DNA of 64,000 nucleotides from Nocardia huaxiensis. Its GTDB lineage: Bacteria > Actinomycetota > Actinomycetes > Mycobacteriales > Mycobacteriaceae. The stretch spans positions 3,162,001 through 3,226,000 of the forward strand of contig NZ_CP059399.1 of assembly GCF_013744875.1 (NCBI RefSeq). The letters run 5' to 3'. Of the stretch, positions 25,511-33,969 are shown piece after piece (within the stretch, counting starts at the first letter, position 1; every line of letters starts with the position of its first letter). The notes beneath the pieces are model-generated. The model did not search any database. It worked only from the letters and a program-made list of their open reading frames with translations, and was not told the origin of the DNA. The position numbers were made by a program, and so were the translations under genes.

Positions 25511-27307
25511 CTACCGCAGATCTGCCTCATCGGCGCGGACAGCCCACTGCGCGAATCGCTCGCCACCGTCACGGTTCTTCACGAAATTGCGCACCACGCG
25601 CTCGATGTAATCGCCGACCTCTTCGCCGGTCACCTTGTGCTGGCGCAGCTTTCGTCCGAAACCGGAGTCGAGCCCGAGGCTGCCACCGAGGTGAACCTGG
25701 AAGCCCTCGATCTGATTCCCGTCACCGTCGTCGACCAGCTGACCCTTGAAGCCGATATCGGCGATCTGGGACCGGCCGCACGAGTTCGGGCAGCCGTTGA
25801 TATTGATGGTGATCGGCACATCGAGGTCGGCGTTGATGTCCGCGAGCCGCTGCTCCAGCTCGGGAGCCAGCGCCTGCGACCGCTTGCGGGTCTCGGTGAA
25901 CGACAGCTTGCAGAACTCGATGCCACTGCAGGCGAGGAGGTTTCGCCGCCAGTGCGAGGGTCGCGCGTGCAGGCCCAGCGGGTGCAGCGCGTCGATGAGC
26001 TCCTCGACCTTGTCGTCGGCCACATCGAGCACTATGAGCTTCTGGTAGGGCGTGAACCGGATCCGATCCGAGCCGATGGCCTCCACCGCGTCCGCGACCT
26101 GCTGCAGGATGGTGCCCGACACGCGACCGGCGATGGGGGAGAACCCGACCGCGTTCAGCCCGTTGCGCAGCTTCTGCACACCGATGTGATCGATGGGGCG
26201 GGAAGGCTTTTCGGGCGCGGGGCCGTCGATGAGCTTGCGCTTCAGGTACTCCGTCTCGAGCACCTCGCGGAACTTCTCGATGCCCCAGTCCTTGACCAGG
26301 AACTTGATGCGGGCCTTGGTGCGCAGCCGCCGGTAGCCGTAGTCGCGGTACAGCGACACGATGGCTTCCCACACATCCGGCACCTCGTCCAGCGGCACCC
26401 ATGCGCCGAGTCGCTGGGCGAGCATCGGATTGGTGGACAGGCCGCCGCCGACCCAGACGTCGAGGCCCGGACCGTGTTCGGGGTGCTCGACGCCGATGAA
26501 CGCGACGTCGTTGATCTCGTGCACCACGTCCTGCTGACCGGAGATGGCGGTCTTGAACTTGCGCGGCAGGTTCGAGTACTTCTTGTCGCCGATGTAGCGC
26601 TTGACGATCTCGTCGATGGCCGAGGTCGGATCCAGCACCTCGCCGAAAGACTCACCGGCCAAAGGGGATCCGAGCACCACGCGCGGGCAGTCGCCGCACG
26701 CCTCGGTGGTCTGCAAGCCGACCTCTTCGAGTCGCCGCCAGATCTCCGGCACGTTCTCGATCTCGATCCAGTGGTACTGCACGTTCTCGCGGTCCGAGAG
26801 ATCGGCGGTGTCGCGGCCGAATTCGGTGGAGATCTGGCCGAGGGTGCGCAGCTGCCGCACATTCAGCGCGCCGGCGTCGCACCGCACCCGCATCATGAAG
26901 TACTTGGCCTCGAGAATGTCGATGTTCTCGTCGCCGGTCCAGGTGCCGTCGTAGCCCTGCTCACGCTGGGTGTAGAGACCCCACCAGCGCATGCGGCCGC
27001 GCAGGTCGCTCTTGTCGATGGAGTCGAAACCCTGCTTGGAGTAGATGTTCTCGATGCGCGCGCGCACATTGAGCGGGTTGTCGTCCTTCTTGGACTGTTC
27101 GTTGGCGTTCAGCGGCTCGCGGTAGCCGAGCGCCCACTGTCCCTCCGACTTGCGCCGCACCGGCTTGCCGGTGCGTTCACGCGGGGCGACGGGCGCCTCC
27201 GAGCGAGGACGGTCCGGCCGCACGCGCCGCTCAGCCACGGGCCGTTCGGGCCGTGCGGGGCGGGGGTTTTCGGAACTTGTGGGACCGGCGTCGGTGCTCG
27301 ACGTCAT
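25511..27307 (-). CDS. sirA: Ferredoxin-dependent sulfite reductase
   Basis: 598 residues from ATG 27307, with AGGAG about 9 bases upstream. Two nitrite/sulfite-reductase repeats. The siroheme/4Fe-4S Cys are in LACSGIEFCKL and NGCPNSCGR. GDCPRVVLGSP and siroheme-contact Arg/Lys residues are present. Six-electron reduction of sulfite to sulfide, orthologous to M. tuberculosis NirA (Rv2391). The first 50 or so residues are a Pro/Arg-rich extension (RPARPERPVAERRVRPDRPR) not expected in the catalytic fold. First gene of the sirA-cysH-cysD-cysN-cbiX operon, preceded by a cysteine leader peptide. Confidence 0.93.
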   Translation of the reverse strand: MTSSTDAGPTSSENPRPARPERPVAERRVRPDRPRSEAPVAPRERTGKPVRRKSEGQWALGYREPLNANEQSKKDDNPLNVRARIENIYSKQGFDSIDKSDLRGRMRWWGLYTQREQGYDGTWTGDENIDILEAKYFMMRVRCDAGALNVRQLRTLGQISTEFGRDTADLSDRENVQYHWIEIENVPEIWRRLEEVGLQTTEACGDCPRVVLGSPLAGESFGEVLDPTSAIDEIVKRYIGDKKYSNLPRKFKTAISGQQDVVHEINDVAFIGVEHPEHGPGLDVWVGGGLSTNPMLAQRLGAWVPLDEVPDVWEAIVSLYRDYGYRRLRTKARIKFLVKDWGIEKFREVLETEYLKRKLIDGPAPEKPSRPIDHIGVQKLRNGLNAVGFSPIAGRVSGTILQQVADAVEAIGSDRIRFTPYQKLIVLDVADDKVEELIDALHPLGLHARPSHWRRNLLACSGIEFCKLSFTETRKRSQALAPELEQRLADINADLDVPITININGCPNSCGRSQIADIGFKGQLVDDGDGNQIEGFQVHLGGSLGLDSGFGRKLRQHKVTGEEVGDYIERVVRNFVKNRDGGERFAQWAVRADEADLR

Positions 27308-27397
27308 GGGGGTCGCTCCTGAAGGTCTTGCGGGCAGGCGGGAGGGGCTGGCTCTCGCCTCCGATATCTCAGCTATTTCAGCGAACCGGGCTGCCGC

Positions 27398-27415
27398 GGC
27401 GTCGGGATGGACGCC
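27398..27415 (-). promoter_or_regulatory. Hairpin between leader peptide and sirA
   Basis: GGCGTC and GACGCC around CATCCC, 25 bases after the leader stop codon. It may be one of the alternative structures through which leader translation controls sirA, but pairing with the sirA ribosome site was not demonstrated. Confidence 0.35.
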
Positions 27416-27440
27416 GGATCCGGGAAGAGTGGGAGCTGAT

Positions 27441-27533
27441 CTACCGGAGACTTCCGGGCAGACAGCTCGCGCTGCAGACGCGCTTGAAGTCGACATGGCG
27501 TCGCGCCACGAGTCGTACTCCAAGTCCAGTCAT
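27441..27533 (-). CDS. Cysteine-type leader peptide upstream of sirA operon, 30 aa
   Basis: An ATG at 27533 opens 30 codons ending in TAG. The peptide starts MTGLGVRLVARRHVDF and continues KRVCSASCLPGSLR. The core (Leu-Val-x-Arg-Arg-His-Val-Asp-Phe-x-Arg-Val-Cys-Ser-Ala-x-Cys) fits the short leader peptides found before sulfur genes in mycobacteria and Streptomyces. Cys codons are at positions 20 and 24, near the end. CACAAT lies 7 bases before the ATG, where a -10 box for a leaderless transcript would be. In M. smegmatis, Cys-codon leaders before the orthologous operon attenuate it when cysteine is plentiful. The ORF ends 133 bases before the sirA ATG. Confidence 0.8.
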   Translation of the reverse strand: MTGLGVRLVARRHVDFKRVCSASCLPGSLR

Positions 27534-27540
27534 GAAGGTT

Positions 27541-27546
27541 ATTGTG
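27541..27546 (-). promoter_or_regulatory. Candidate -10 box for leaderless cys-operon transcript
   Basis: CACAAT read on the minus strand, 7 bases before the leader ATG, so transcription would begin at or beside the A of ATG. The match to TANNNT is imperfect (first base C). No strong -35 was found. Confidence 0.4.
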
Positions 27547-27706
27547 CCACGTCAAAGGGGTCGTTCCGACCGCCCGACGATATTTTCCGCGCTTTCCCGG
27601 GAAATCCCCTGCATAGGCGACCCGGTTTGTGGCGGATGTCATAGATCAGCGCCGATCTCCGTTGGACAGTTGACCTATACAACGGTTCGGGTTTCAAGAT
27701 AGCCAC

Positions 27707-28114
27707 ATGACAACTGCAGACATCGACACCGCCGCTGAAATCGAGGCCCTGCACGCCGTGGTCGCCACGGTCGAGAAGGCCCAGCGCGCCGAGGACGCCG
27801 ACGCCTTCCTCGCCCAGTTCCACCCCGACGCCATCTGGACCACCGGCGGCGGCAAGTTCCTCGACGGCCTGGCCGAGATCTCCGAATTCACCCGCAAGGT
27901 GATGCCGGGCGCCACCAAGGACGGCTACGCCACCTACACGCCGTTCTTCGTGCGCTTCATCCGTCCCGATGTGGCCGCGGTGAAGGTGCGCCAGCAGTAC
28001 TTCAACCACGCGGGCGAACTGCAGTCCGAGGGCTCACCGCTGTACGGCATGACCAAGGAGAACGGCCGCTGGCTGCTCACCTTCTGCCAGAACACCCCCG
28101 TCGTCGATCACTGA
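27707..28114 (+). CDS. SnoaL-like / SgcJ-EcaC family protein (NTF2 fold)
   Basis: 135 residues. Small cone-shaped fold of the DUF4440/SgcJ group: LHAVVATVEKAQRAEDADAFLAQFHPDAIWTTGGG, then RKVMPGA, then RWLLTFCQNTPVVD. Members act as cyclases, isomerases or unknown enzymes. Divergent from the sulfur operon, with a TTGACC -35-like box near 27669. The C-terminus overlaps the end of the convergent P450 gene by 7 bases. Confidence 0.8.
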   Translation: MTTADIDTAAEIEALHAVVATVEKAQRAEDADAFLAQFHPDAIWTTGGGKFLDGLAEISEFTRKVMPGATKDGYATYTPFFVRFIRPDVAAVKVRQQYFNHAGELQSEGSPLYGMTKENGRWLLTFCQNTPVVDH

Positions 28115-29376
28115 CCGAGGATCAGTGACAGCTCCTTCATCCCGCGCAGGATGAAACTGGGCTCGAATTCGACCTCGAAGCCGGGCGCGCATGTGACCGT
28201 GGTGAAGCGGCGTGCCAACTCGGCCAGGGCGATCCGCGCCTCCAGGCGGCCCAGCGGAGCGCCCAGACAGACGTGAATGCCGTACCCGAATGCCAAGTGC
28301 AACTTGGCATTCGGGCGGGTCGGATCGAATGCGTCCGGCGCGCCGAAGAGTTGCTCGTCGCGATTGGCGGAACCGAACACCAGCACCACCCGCGCCCCCG
28401 CCGGAATGGTCTGCCCGCCCAATTCCGTCTCCGCCCTGGTGATCCGGAACATGCTCTGCACCGGCGTGACGAACCGCAATCCCTCCTCGACAACCGCGCC
28501 CGCCCGCCCCTCCGGATCCTCCCGCAACCACTCCCACCAGTGCGGAGCCAGCGCCAGCTGATGCAGCACCCCCGACAGCAGCGTCGTGGTGGTCTCGTTC
28601 CCCGCCACCAGCAACTGGTGGATGATCCCCAAACACGCTGCCGTACTGAGCGGTTCATCCTCGGACTCGGCACTCGGCGCGGCCACCAGCCCACTCAGCA
28701 GATCGTCCCGCGCCTTCGCTCGCCGCGCATCCAGCTCCCCCGCGAAGTACCGCTGAAACTCCAGCAGCGCCCGCGCCTGCTCCAACCGCCCCGCGTCATC
28801 CAGCTCCGCGCCCACCGATGCCGTGAACTGATCCGACCACCGCTTGAAATCATCGATCCGCTCCGCGGGCACATTCAGCACATGCGCGATCACCCGCAGC
28901 GGCAGCGGATTCGCGAACTCGCGCACGAATTCCACCGGTGCTCCCGCGTTCAATCCATCGGTCACGTCTCGCGCGATCTCCCGAATCTCCGGCTCCAGCC
29001 GCGCCACCAGCCGAGTGGTGAACGCCCGAGCCACCATCCGCCGGTAGTAGTGATGCCGCGGCGGATCCGCCGTCAACAGCGTCGACACCACCGGCCATCC
29101 CTGTGCCGCAATGGCAGCCACCTCCGCCGCAATCGATTCCGGCGCCGGCAACTGCGGCGACCCGAACGCCGACGAATACACCCCCGGATTCCCCAGCGCC
29201 TCCGTCACCAGCTCCCGCGACGTCACGAACCACATCCCCCGGCTCGCCACATAGTGCACCGGCGCCTCCGCCCGCAAGGCCCGATGCCACGGGTAAGGGC
29301 ACTGCAATGTCCCCGGATCCAGCGGATCGAAGTCCGCGACGGAGGAGAACCCGGCAGAAGGTGATGACGCGGTCAC
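28108..29376 (-). CDS. Cytochrome P450
   Basis: 422 residues from a GTG with AGGAGG 5 bases upstream. Haem loop FGYGIHVCLGAPLGR with proximal Cys370. I-helix LLVAGNETTTTLL and the ExxR of the K helix (VEEGLRF). Soluble bacterial class-I-like P450 with no membrane anchor, needing separate ferredoxin and reductase. The substrate is unknown; nearest neighbours give no pathway hint. The in-frame extension to 29511 was discarded because the GTG has a strong ribosome site. Confidence 0.92.
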   Translation of the reverse strand: MTASSPSAGFSSVADFDPLDPGTLQCPYPWHRALRAEAPVHYVASRGMWFVTSRELVTEALGNPGVYSSAFGSPQLPAPESIAAEVAAIAAQGWPVVSTLLTADPPRHHYYRRMVARAFTTRLVARLEPEIREIARDVTDGLNAGAPVEFVREFANPLPLRVIAHVLNVPAERIDDFKRWSDQFTASVGAELDDAGRLEQARALLEFQRYFAGELDARRAKARDDLLSGLVAAPSAESEDEPLSTAACLGIIHQLLVAGNETTTTLLSGVLHQLALAPHWWEWLREDPEGRAGAVVEEGLRFVTPVQSMFRITRAETELGGQTIPAGARVVLVFGSANRDEQLFGAPDAFDPTRPNAKLHLAFGYGIHVCLGAPLGRLEARIALAELARRFTTVTCAPGFEVEFEPSFILRGMKELSLILGQ

Positions 29377-29672
29377 GGCCGCCTCCTGAAACTGGTCGAG
29401 CCATCGAGCTCGGCCCCGAGCCCGGACCGTTCTCAGTCTAGTGACGTGCGGCACACCGCGACCGGGAGATTTCGCGCCACTGCATGCGAGCGGCCGCGCC
29501 ATCCCCGCCACGGCGCGGCCACCGCCCGGCGAACAGTAATGCCCGGAACGCGCCGCGGACTTGCCCTGAAGAGGGCTAACTCTTTCCGGGGTGCATCCGA
29601 GTGTGATGTGCCGGGTTCGGGTGCTCGGTAGGCTGTCCCGTGCGTCCGCTCAGGCGGATGGAAAGGGACGCA

Positions 29673-30074
29673 ATGAGTTTCGAACAGGTGGAGACGGTGC
29701 TGCTGCATCGGGACCGGGCAACACCGCGCTGGCTGGTCATCGGCACCGACAACGGCCGTCCGGTGATGCGGGTGCGGGAGATGGACGGCACCTATGCGGA
29801 AGTGACCCGGGGGCAGCGGCATCGGCTCGAGCAGGCCTTCGCGGTGGCCGACAGTCATGGCGCGACAATGGCTTCGCAGCTGAAAAGTCAAGCGGCGCTG
29901 GATATTCTCGGCACACTCGAGGACGCCGAGGATGCGGCCGCGCCGGAACCGGCGGCGTGGGAGGTGCGGTTCCACGAGGAGGCGCAGTTCATGTTCTTCG
30001 AATCGGCGCGGCGCACACGGCTCGTCGGGCTCCCGGCACCCGAGAGTGATCCCGCGCACAGGGAACAGCCCTAG
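29673..30074 (+). CDS. Hypothetical protein, 133 aa
   Basis: ATG 29673 follows AAGGGA. Sequence MSFEQVETVLLHRDRATPRWLVIGTDNGRPVMRVREMDG, then a charged middle and acidic C-terminal half. Cytosolic and hydrophilic, with no recognised family. It overlaps the last 4 bases of the convergent DedA gene. Confidence 0.6.
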   Translation: MSFEQVETVLLHRDRATPRWLVIGTDNGRPVMRVREMDGTYAEVTRGQRHRLEQAFAVADSHGATMASQLKSQAALDILGTLEDAEDAAAPEPAAWEVRFHEEAQFMFFESARRTRLVGLPAPESDPAHREQP

Positions 30075-30697
30075 GGTGTTTCCACGGTCGCCGCGCCGGC
30101 GCGGCGATGCTGCCGCCACTTCCAGATGGCCAGGCCCGCGATGGCGAGCACGGGGATGACGATCACCAGGTCGGAGTCGATCCGCCGGGCGATGACCGTA
30201 AAGGATTGACCCACCAGGTATCCGGCCATGACGAGAACTGATCCCCACACGACGGCGCCGGCCGCGCTGGCGAGCAGGAAGCGCCGGAAAGGCATGGGGG
30301 ACATGCCCACCAGCTGCGGAAGCATGGTGCGGAAGAAGGCGCTGAAGCGGCCGAACAGGATCGCCCAGCTGCCGTGGCGGTCCAGAAACTGTCCGGCGCG
30401 GTCGAACTGGGTGCGGTAGCGGGTCAGGATCGACCACTCCAGGACCCGCTCGCCGTAATGGCGGCCCAGCGCGTAGCCGACGCACGCGCCGATCACGGCC
30501 GCGATGATCACCAGCGGCAGCGTCACCGCCAACCCGAGATGGCCCTGACTCGCCGCCACCCCGGCCAGAATCGCGCCGGTGTCACCGGGCACCAGCAGGC
30601 CGAGCACCATCGCCTCCTCGGCGAACACCAGCAGACCGACCACGGAATAGGTCCACAGCGCCGGAATGTCCAGTAGTCGCTGCATCAGCGAGTCCAT
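30071..30697 (-). CDS. DedA/SNARE-associated family membrane protein
   Basis: 208 residues, about five membrane segments. Family features: FAEEAMVLGLLVPGDTGAILAG near the N-terminus, GYALGRHYGERVLEW, and the conserved FGRFSAFFRTMLPQLVGMSPMPFRRFL. DedA proteins move lipids such as polyprenyl phosphates or phosphatidylethanolamine across the membrane and affect envelope stress. The start may be ATG 30697 or the in-frame ATG at 30685. Divergent from hemW. Confidence 0.9.
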   Translation of the reverse strand: MDSLMQRLLDIPALWTYSVVGLLVFAEEAMVLGLLVPGDTGAILAGVAASQGHLGLAVTLPLVIIAAVIGACVGYALGRHYGERVLEWSILTRYRTQFDRAGQFLDRHGSWAILFGRFSAFFRTMLPQLVGMSPMPFRRFLLASAAGAVVWGSVLVMAGYLVGQSFTVIARRIDSDLVIVIPVLAIAGLAIWKWRQHRRAGAATVETP

Positions 30698-30783
30698 GCG
30701 CCGACGCTATCGGCCGGATCGCCACAACCTGCGACGACACCCCAGGGGACGGTGTGACCCGCGCGACCCGTCAGACTGGTGGG

Positions 30784-31989
30784 ATGACCTCGACCGCTGC
30801 CCAGGCCACCGCAGACCAGCCCGCGCTGGCGCTGCGTGATTTCGGCGGCGGGCCGTTCGGGATCTACATTCACGTGCCGTTCTGTGCGACGCGGTGCGGG
30901 TACTGCGATTTCAATACGTATACGGCGGGGGAGCTGGGGAGTTCGTCGTCGCCGCAGTCGTGGTTCGAGGCGTTGCGGGGGGAATTGGCGACGGCGGCAC
31001 GGGAATTCGAGGCGTTGCCGTCGGAGACGCCGAAGGTGGAGACCATTTTCGTGGGTGGCGGTACGCCGTCGCTGCTCGGCGGGGACGGGCTCGCGGATGT
31101 GCTCGATGCCGTGCGGGCCAACTTCACGCTGGCCGAGGGGGCCGAGGTGACGACGGAATCGAATCCGGAATCGACCTCGCCCGCGTTCTTCGAGCGATTG
31201 CGCGAGGCCGGGTATACGCGGATCTCGCTCGGCATGCAGTCGGCCGCCGCGCATGTGCTGAAGATTCTGGATCGGACGCATACGCCGGGGCGGGCGGTCG
31301 CGGCCGCCCGGGAGGCGCGGGCCGCCGGGTTCGAGCACGTGAATCTGGATTTGATCTACGGCACGCCGGGGGAGACCGACGCCGATCTCGATGCCAGCCT
31401 GGACGCGGTGCTGTCGGCCGGGGTCGACCATGTGTCGGCGTACTCGCTGATCGTCGAGGACGGGACCGCGCTCGCCCGGCGGGTGCGGCGCGGGGAGTTG
31501 CCCGCACCCGACGGTGACGTGCTCGCCGATCGCTACGAGCGCATCGACACGCGGCTCCGCGCGGCCGGACTGGACTGGTACGAGGTGTCCAACTGGGCCG
31601 CGAACGATGCCGCCCGCTGCCGTCACAACCTCGGCTACTGGGACGGCGGCGACTGGCTCGGCGCGGGGCCGGGTGCGCACAGCCATGTCGGCGGCGTGCG
31701 CTGGTGGAACGTGAAACACCCTGCGCGCTACGCGGATCGAGTCATCGCGGGCGGCCTGCCCGCGGCCGGCTGGGAGCTGCTCACCGACGAGGAGCGCTAC
31801 ACCGAACGCGTCATGCTCACCGTGCGCCTGCGCACCGGCCTGCCTCTCGGCGACCTCGATGCCGACGGCCGCGCCGCCGCCGACCGCGTCATCGCCGACG
31901 GATTGGCCGAGCGCACCGGCGATCTGCTGATCCTCACCGACCGCGGCCGCCTGCTGGCCGACGCTGTGGTGCGCACCCTGCTCACCTGA
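30784..31989 (+). CDS. hemW: Radical SAM haem chaperone HemW
   Basis: 401 residues from ATG 30784. Radical SAM motif CATRCGYCDF with Cys34, Cys38 and Cys41 and the family GIYIHVPFC lead-in. FVGGGTPSLL, then ESNPES, then the C-terminal WNVKHPARYAD (HemN-like C-terminal domain). HemW moves haem to target proteins and lacks the extra motif of coproporphyrinogen dehydrogenases. In M. tuberculosis the hemN/hemW gene (Rv2388c) also lies near nirA and hrcA. Confidence 0.92.
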   Translation: MTSTAAQATADQPALALRDFGGGPFGIYIHVPFCATRCGYCDFNTYTAGELGSSSSPQSWFEALRGELATAAREFEALPSETPKVETIFVGGGTPSLLGGDGLADVLDAVRANFTLAEGAEVTTESNPESTSPAFFERLREAGYTRISLGMQSAAAHVLKILDRTHTPGRAVAAAREARAAGFEHVNLDLIYGTPGETDADLDASLDAVLSAGVDHVSAYSLIVEDGTALARRVRRGELPAPDGDVLADRYERIDTRLRAAGLDWYEVSNWAANDAARCRHNLGYWDGGDWLGAGPGAHSHVGGVRWWNVKHPARYADRVIAGGLPAAGWELLTDEERYTERVMLTVRLRTGLPLGDLDADGRAAADRVIADGLAERTGDLLILTDRGRLLADAVVRTLLT

Positions 31990-32133
31990 CGGCGTCGCGG
32001 CCCGCCTGACCTGCCATCAAGGACAGACAGCTCGAATCGGGCACGGTCCGCGCGCACCCGGACTAGGCTGCGGATATCCAGGCCGTGCGAGTCGCTGGTC
32101 CGCCGATCGGCGCTCCGATCGCGAGGTTTTCGC

Positions 32134-33276
32134 ATGATCGACTCCGATATCGTCCCGTTCCGCGTCGAGATTCCCGAGCGCGAACTCACCGACCTACGCC
32201 GCAGGCTCGCCGAAACCCGGTGGCCCGCTCAGATTCCCGGCGTCGGCTGGGATCGCGGGGTGCCGCTCGACTATCTGAAGGATCTCGCGGCCCACTGGAA
32301 GCAGCGGTTCGACTGGCGGCTGTGGGAGAAGCGGCTCAATGAGTATCCGCAGTTCCTCACCGAAATCGACGGGGCCAGAGTGCATTTCCTGCACGTGCGA
32401 TCCCCGCACCCGGAGGCCATGCCGCTGCTCATGCTGCACGGCTGGCCCGGTTCGGTGCTCGAATTCCTGGAGGTCATCGAACCGCTCATCGATCCCGACG
32501 ATCCGGCCGACGCCTTCGACCTGGTCATCCCGTCCCATCCGAACTTCGGATTCTCCGGTCCCGCACCGGATTCCGGCTGGGATTCCGCGCGCACCGCCCG
32601 CGCCTACGCCGAGCTCATGCGCCGTCTCGGCTACCCGCGCTATGCCGCCCAGGGCGGCGATTTCGGTGCGACCATCGCACCCGACCTGGGCCGGCTGGAC
32701 CCCGACCACGTGCTCGCCGTGCACGTGAACGCCGCCACCTTCGGCTTCATGCCTTTCGGCGCGGTGCCCGATGATGTGGCCGCCACCATGACCGACCTGG
32801 AACGCGAACGCCTGGTCAGCATCGAACGGTTCATGGCCGAGGGCAGCGGCTACTTCCGCATCCAGGGCACCCGCCCGCACACCCTCGGCTTCGCCCTCGC
32901 CGACTCGCCCGCGGGCCAATTGGCGTGGATCGCCGAGAAATTCCAGGAGTGGACCGGAAAACCCGGCCTCCCCGAGGATTCCGTGGACCGCGACCACATG
33001 CTCGCCGACATCTCCGTCTACTGGTTCACCAATACCGCCGGCTCCTCGGCCCAGATGTACTACGAGAGCCTGCACACCGGGAACTATCCGACGCGCTCCC
33101 GAACCCCCACGGCCGTCGCCAATTTCGCCGGTGACATCGCCATCCGCCGCTTCGCCGAACAGGTCAACACCATCGTGCGCTGGACCGACTACGACGTCGG
33201 CGGCCACTTCGCCGCCATGGAAGCCCCCGCCACCCTGGTCGCCGACATTCGCGCCTTCTTCCGCGACCTGCGCTGA
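32134..33276 (+). CDS. Epoxide hydrolase (EPHX1-type)
   Basis: 380 residues from ATG 32134 with GAGG upstream. N-terminal EHN domain (FRVEIPERELTDLRRRLAETRWP), then alpha/beta-hydrolase core with oxyanion motif HGWPGS, nucleophile elbow GGDFGA and C-terminal catalytic His in GGHFAAMEAP. It adds water to epoxides to give diols. Substrate unknown; mycobacterial and Nocardia genomes carry many paralogues. Upstream region 31990-32133 may hold its promoter. Confidence 0.9.
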   Translation: MIDSDIVPFRVEIPERELTDLRRRLAETRWPAQIPGVGWDRGVPLDYLKDLAAHWKQRFDWRLWEKRLNEYPQFLTEIDGARVHFLHVRSPHPEAMPLLMLHGWPGSVLEFLEVIEPLIDPDDPADAFDLVIPSHPNFGFSGPAPDSGWDSARTARAYAELMRRLGYPRYAAQGGDFGATIAPDLGRLDPDHVLAVHVNAATFGFMPFGAVPDDVAATMTDLERERLVSIERFMAEGSGYFRIQGTRPHTLGFALADSPAGQLAWIAEKFQEWTGKPGLPEDSVDRDHMLADISVYWFTNTAGSSAQMYYESLHTGNYPTRSRTPTAVANFAGDIAIRRFAEQVNTIVRWTDYDVGGHFAAMEAPATLVADIRAFFRDLR

Positions 33277-33294
33277 CCGGGGGAGAATGGGCGC

Positions 33295-33873
33295 ATGGCG
33301 CTCGAATCGCTCATGGTCCAGCTCGGTACGCCCGCACCGGATTTCACGCTCCCGTCGCTCACCGGCGAGGCGGTGTCCCTCGACAATTTCCAGAGCGAAC
33401 CGGCCCTGCTGGTGGCGTTCCTCTCGAACCACTGTCCGTATGTGCGGCGCATCGAGCAGGCCCTGGGCGCGCTCACCGCGGAGTTGCACGCGCGCGGCCT
33501 GGCCACGGTCGCCATCAGCAGCAACGACGTACGCAACTACCCGGACGACGATGCCGAACACCTGCGTGAGCAGGTACTCAGGGCCGGATTCACCTTCCCG
33601 TACCTGATCGACGAGTCGCAGGACGTGGCCCGCGCGTATCACGCCGCCTGCACTCCCGACCTGTTCCTCTACGACGCCGACCGGAAACTGGCCTACCGCG
33701 GCGAGTTCGACGCGGCCCGCCCGCGCAACGAGATCCCCTCCGATGGCGCGTCCCTGCGCCGGGCCGTCGAACTGGTTCTGGCAAACCAACCGGTCCCCGA
33801 ACCGCACACTCCCAGCATCGGCTGCGGCCTGAAGTGGAAGCCTGGAACTGAACCGCGTTCTACCATCCTGTGA
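33295..33873 (+). CDS. Thioredoxin-like / AhpC-TSA family protein
   Basis: 192 residues, GGGGGAG before ATG 33295. Peroxiredoxin-like fold: GTPAPDFTLPSLTGEAVSLDNF, then VAFLSNHCPYVRR with a single candidate active Cys, then CTPDLFLYDADRKLAYRG and the family's end SIGCGLKWKPG. Probably a reductase or peroxidase using thiols. It starts 18 bases after the epoxide hydrolase and may be co-transcribed with it. Confidence 0.82.
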   Translation: MALESLMVQLGTPAPDFTLPSLTGEAVSLDNFQSEPALLVAFLSNHCPYVRRIEQALGALTAELHARGLATVAISSNDVRNYPDDDAEHLREQVLRAGFTFPYLIDESQDVARAYHAACTPDLFLYDADRKLAYRGEFDAARPRNEIPSDGASLRRAVELVLANQPVPEPHTPSIGCGLKWKPGTEPRSTIL

Positions 33874-33969
33874 CCCGCTGAGCAGCGCGAGCGCACCGGC
33901 CACGGCACGTGCGCGGGTGATTTGCTCAACGGCAATTAAACTGGAATCCGGTGAACGGAGGTGGGTCCC

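Noticed and set aside
27373-27642. 89-codon minus frame upstream of sirA
   Set aside because: Different frame from the leader peptide, poor residue composition and no ribosome site.
33874-33969. CIRCE element before hrcA
   Set aside because: No TTAGCACTC/GAGTGCTAA inverted repeat seen.
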